Assembly: GCA_022818135.1 (NCBI GenBank)
Contig: JAFMSR010000016.1
Coordinates: 11,899,649 to 11,963,648, forward strand
Origin: Saxidomus purpurata
Lineage: Eukaryota > Mollusca > Bivalvia > Venerida > Veneridae
Reading direction: 5' to 3'
DNA: 64,000 bases
Part shown: positions 63,293-64,000 of the stretch, one piece after another
Layout of the letters: each line of letters begins with the position of its first letter
Numbering within the stretch: the first letter of the stretch is position 1
Translations under genes and position numbers: made by a program
Notes under the pieces: generated by a model
Databases searched by the model: none
Told to the model about the DNA's origin: nothing
The model's input: only the letters and a program-made list of their open reading frames with translations

Positions 63293-63630
63293 CGACATTT
63301 TAGAGCTTAAAGGTAATAGAATACTTTATAAATGCAAATTTTCGTGTCAGGATTGTGACTTTGTCATGAATTGAAGGACAAAATAGTTTGGCACATATGT
63401 TCTGCACATCAAGACAACGTGTTGCGTGTGAGACCCACTTCCCTACCTCAAACGTCAATGTCACACTTAGAGTTTAAAAGTAATTAAGTCATGTATGCAT
63501 GGTAATTCTTTCATGTGATGAAGGATTGTAAAATTACATGGCACAATTGTTGAGCACACGGAGAGGACACAGACTGTTAGATTCCTGTTTCTGGGGTATT
63601 CGTCACTTACGAGGGACAACTCTTGTTTAT

Positions 63631-64000
63631 TCATGTTGTTACGAAACAAATACAAAATACACATAAAATTAATATGCACCATGAAAAAGGAACAAACATT
63701 TTTCAATCGACTATACAATTTTGCAACATACATAATTTATACACGGGCGATATATACAAGGCCCTTCACTAGATTACTCGAAAATATCTTCTATCAGTAT
63801 AAATATTGATAATCGTTTCTTGCATACCAGATCGGGATATCTGCAATTTTTACTAGTGCTGGAAAATCTCATCTTATTAACCCCTACCCCCCACCCCCCC
63901 ACCTCCGCATGTAAGATGACTCTCTTGTACCGTTATAAATATTGTGACGTCGGTTATCGTTTATTTTTATATCTTATTGCATATGCTACTATAATATAGT
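63631..64000. other. gene-free end of the window
   Basis: AT-rich sequence with a C-rich patch near 63881-63902. No exon of the IFI44-like gene or any other gene was recognised. Confidence 0.45.

Larger units (their letters stand above)
62340..63620. mobile_element. composite dispersed repeat interrupted by two SINEs
   Basis: It begins GGCATATTAAAATCGTACCG and CTGTCTGTCTGTCCG as at 56285-56330. A unit follows at 62540-62705, is broken by two SINE copies (62740-62996 and 63029-63292), and the series resumes near 63300 with TTAGAGCTTAAAGGTAATAG and another unit. It ends near ACAACTCTTGTTT (about 63630), like the other members. No coding content. Confidence 0.7.

Overview
The window is nuclear DNA of an animal, most probably a bivalve mollusc. 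The support is AT-rich sequence, small exons with GT-AG introns, three recognisable animal genes, and a repeat set of the kind seen in bivalves: tRNA-derived SINEs, pogo-like MITEs, repeats ending in a GACAGCTCTTGTT-type tail, and fossils of CR1/L2-like and Tx1/L1-like LINEs. The species cannot be fixed from the sequence alone. Almost every long open frame here is non-coding; the real genes were found by joining short exons at consensus splice sites with phases that agree throughout.

Layout. From 1 to 7.4 kb there is no gene: a 0.75 kb element with inverted ends, a 168 bp foldback and a 53 bp perfect duplication. A complete seven-exon tetraspanin gene lies on the minus strand at 7396-18761, with all introns in phase 0 and several MITEs, foldbacks and a SINE in its introns. 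From 18.8 to 45.6 kb I see no gene: MITEs, inverted-repeat elements, three minisatellites (26, 38.7 and 42 kb), a block of diverged duplications (29.8-34.9 kb), a repeat carrying palindromic AGGTCA sites (about 35 kb) and a LINE fossil (37.3-38.3 kb).

The plus-strand gene AGMO (alkylglycerol monooxygenase) runs from 45746 to 53149. Ten exons are visible, and one more (roughly 45-60 residues) is missing, almost certainly inside a 500-N assembly gap. The gap sits in a 41 bp minisatellite whose first unit is the 3' end of an AGMO exon plus its splice donor. Downstream come a Tx1/L1-like LINE fossil and a nested repeat complex. The 3' five exons of an IFI44-like GTPase (G1, G3 and G4 motifs plus stop) lie on the minus strand at 59011-61744; its 5' exons were not found before the window ends. 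The last 2 kb are tandem-unit repeats interrupted by two copies of a tRNA-Thr-derived SINE.

The three genes show no functional link: a membrane scaffold protein, an ether-lipid-cleaving ER enzyme and an immune-type GTPase. Tetraspanin and AGMO are divergent across about 27 kb; AGMO and the IFI44-like gene are convergent. No new multi-gene system is evident. The more unusual content is how often repeats touch splice sites, especially in AGMO.
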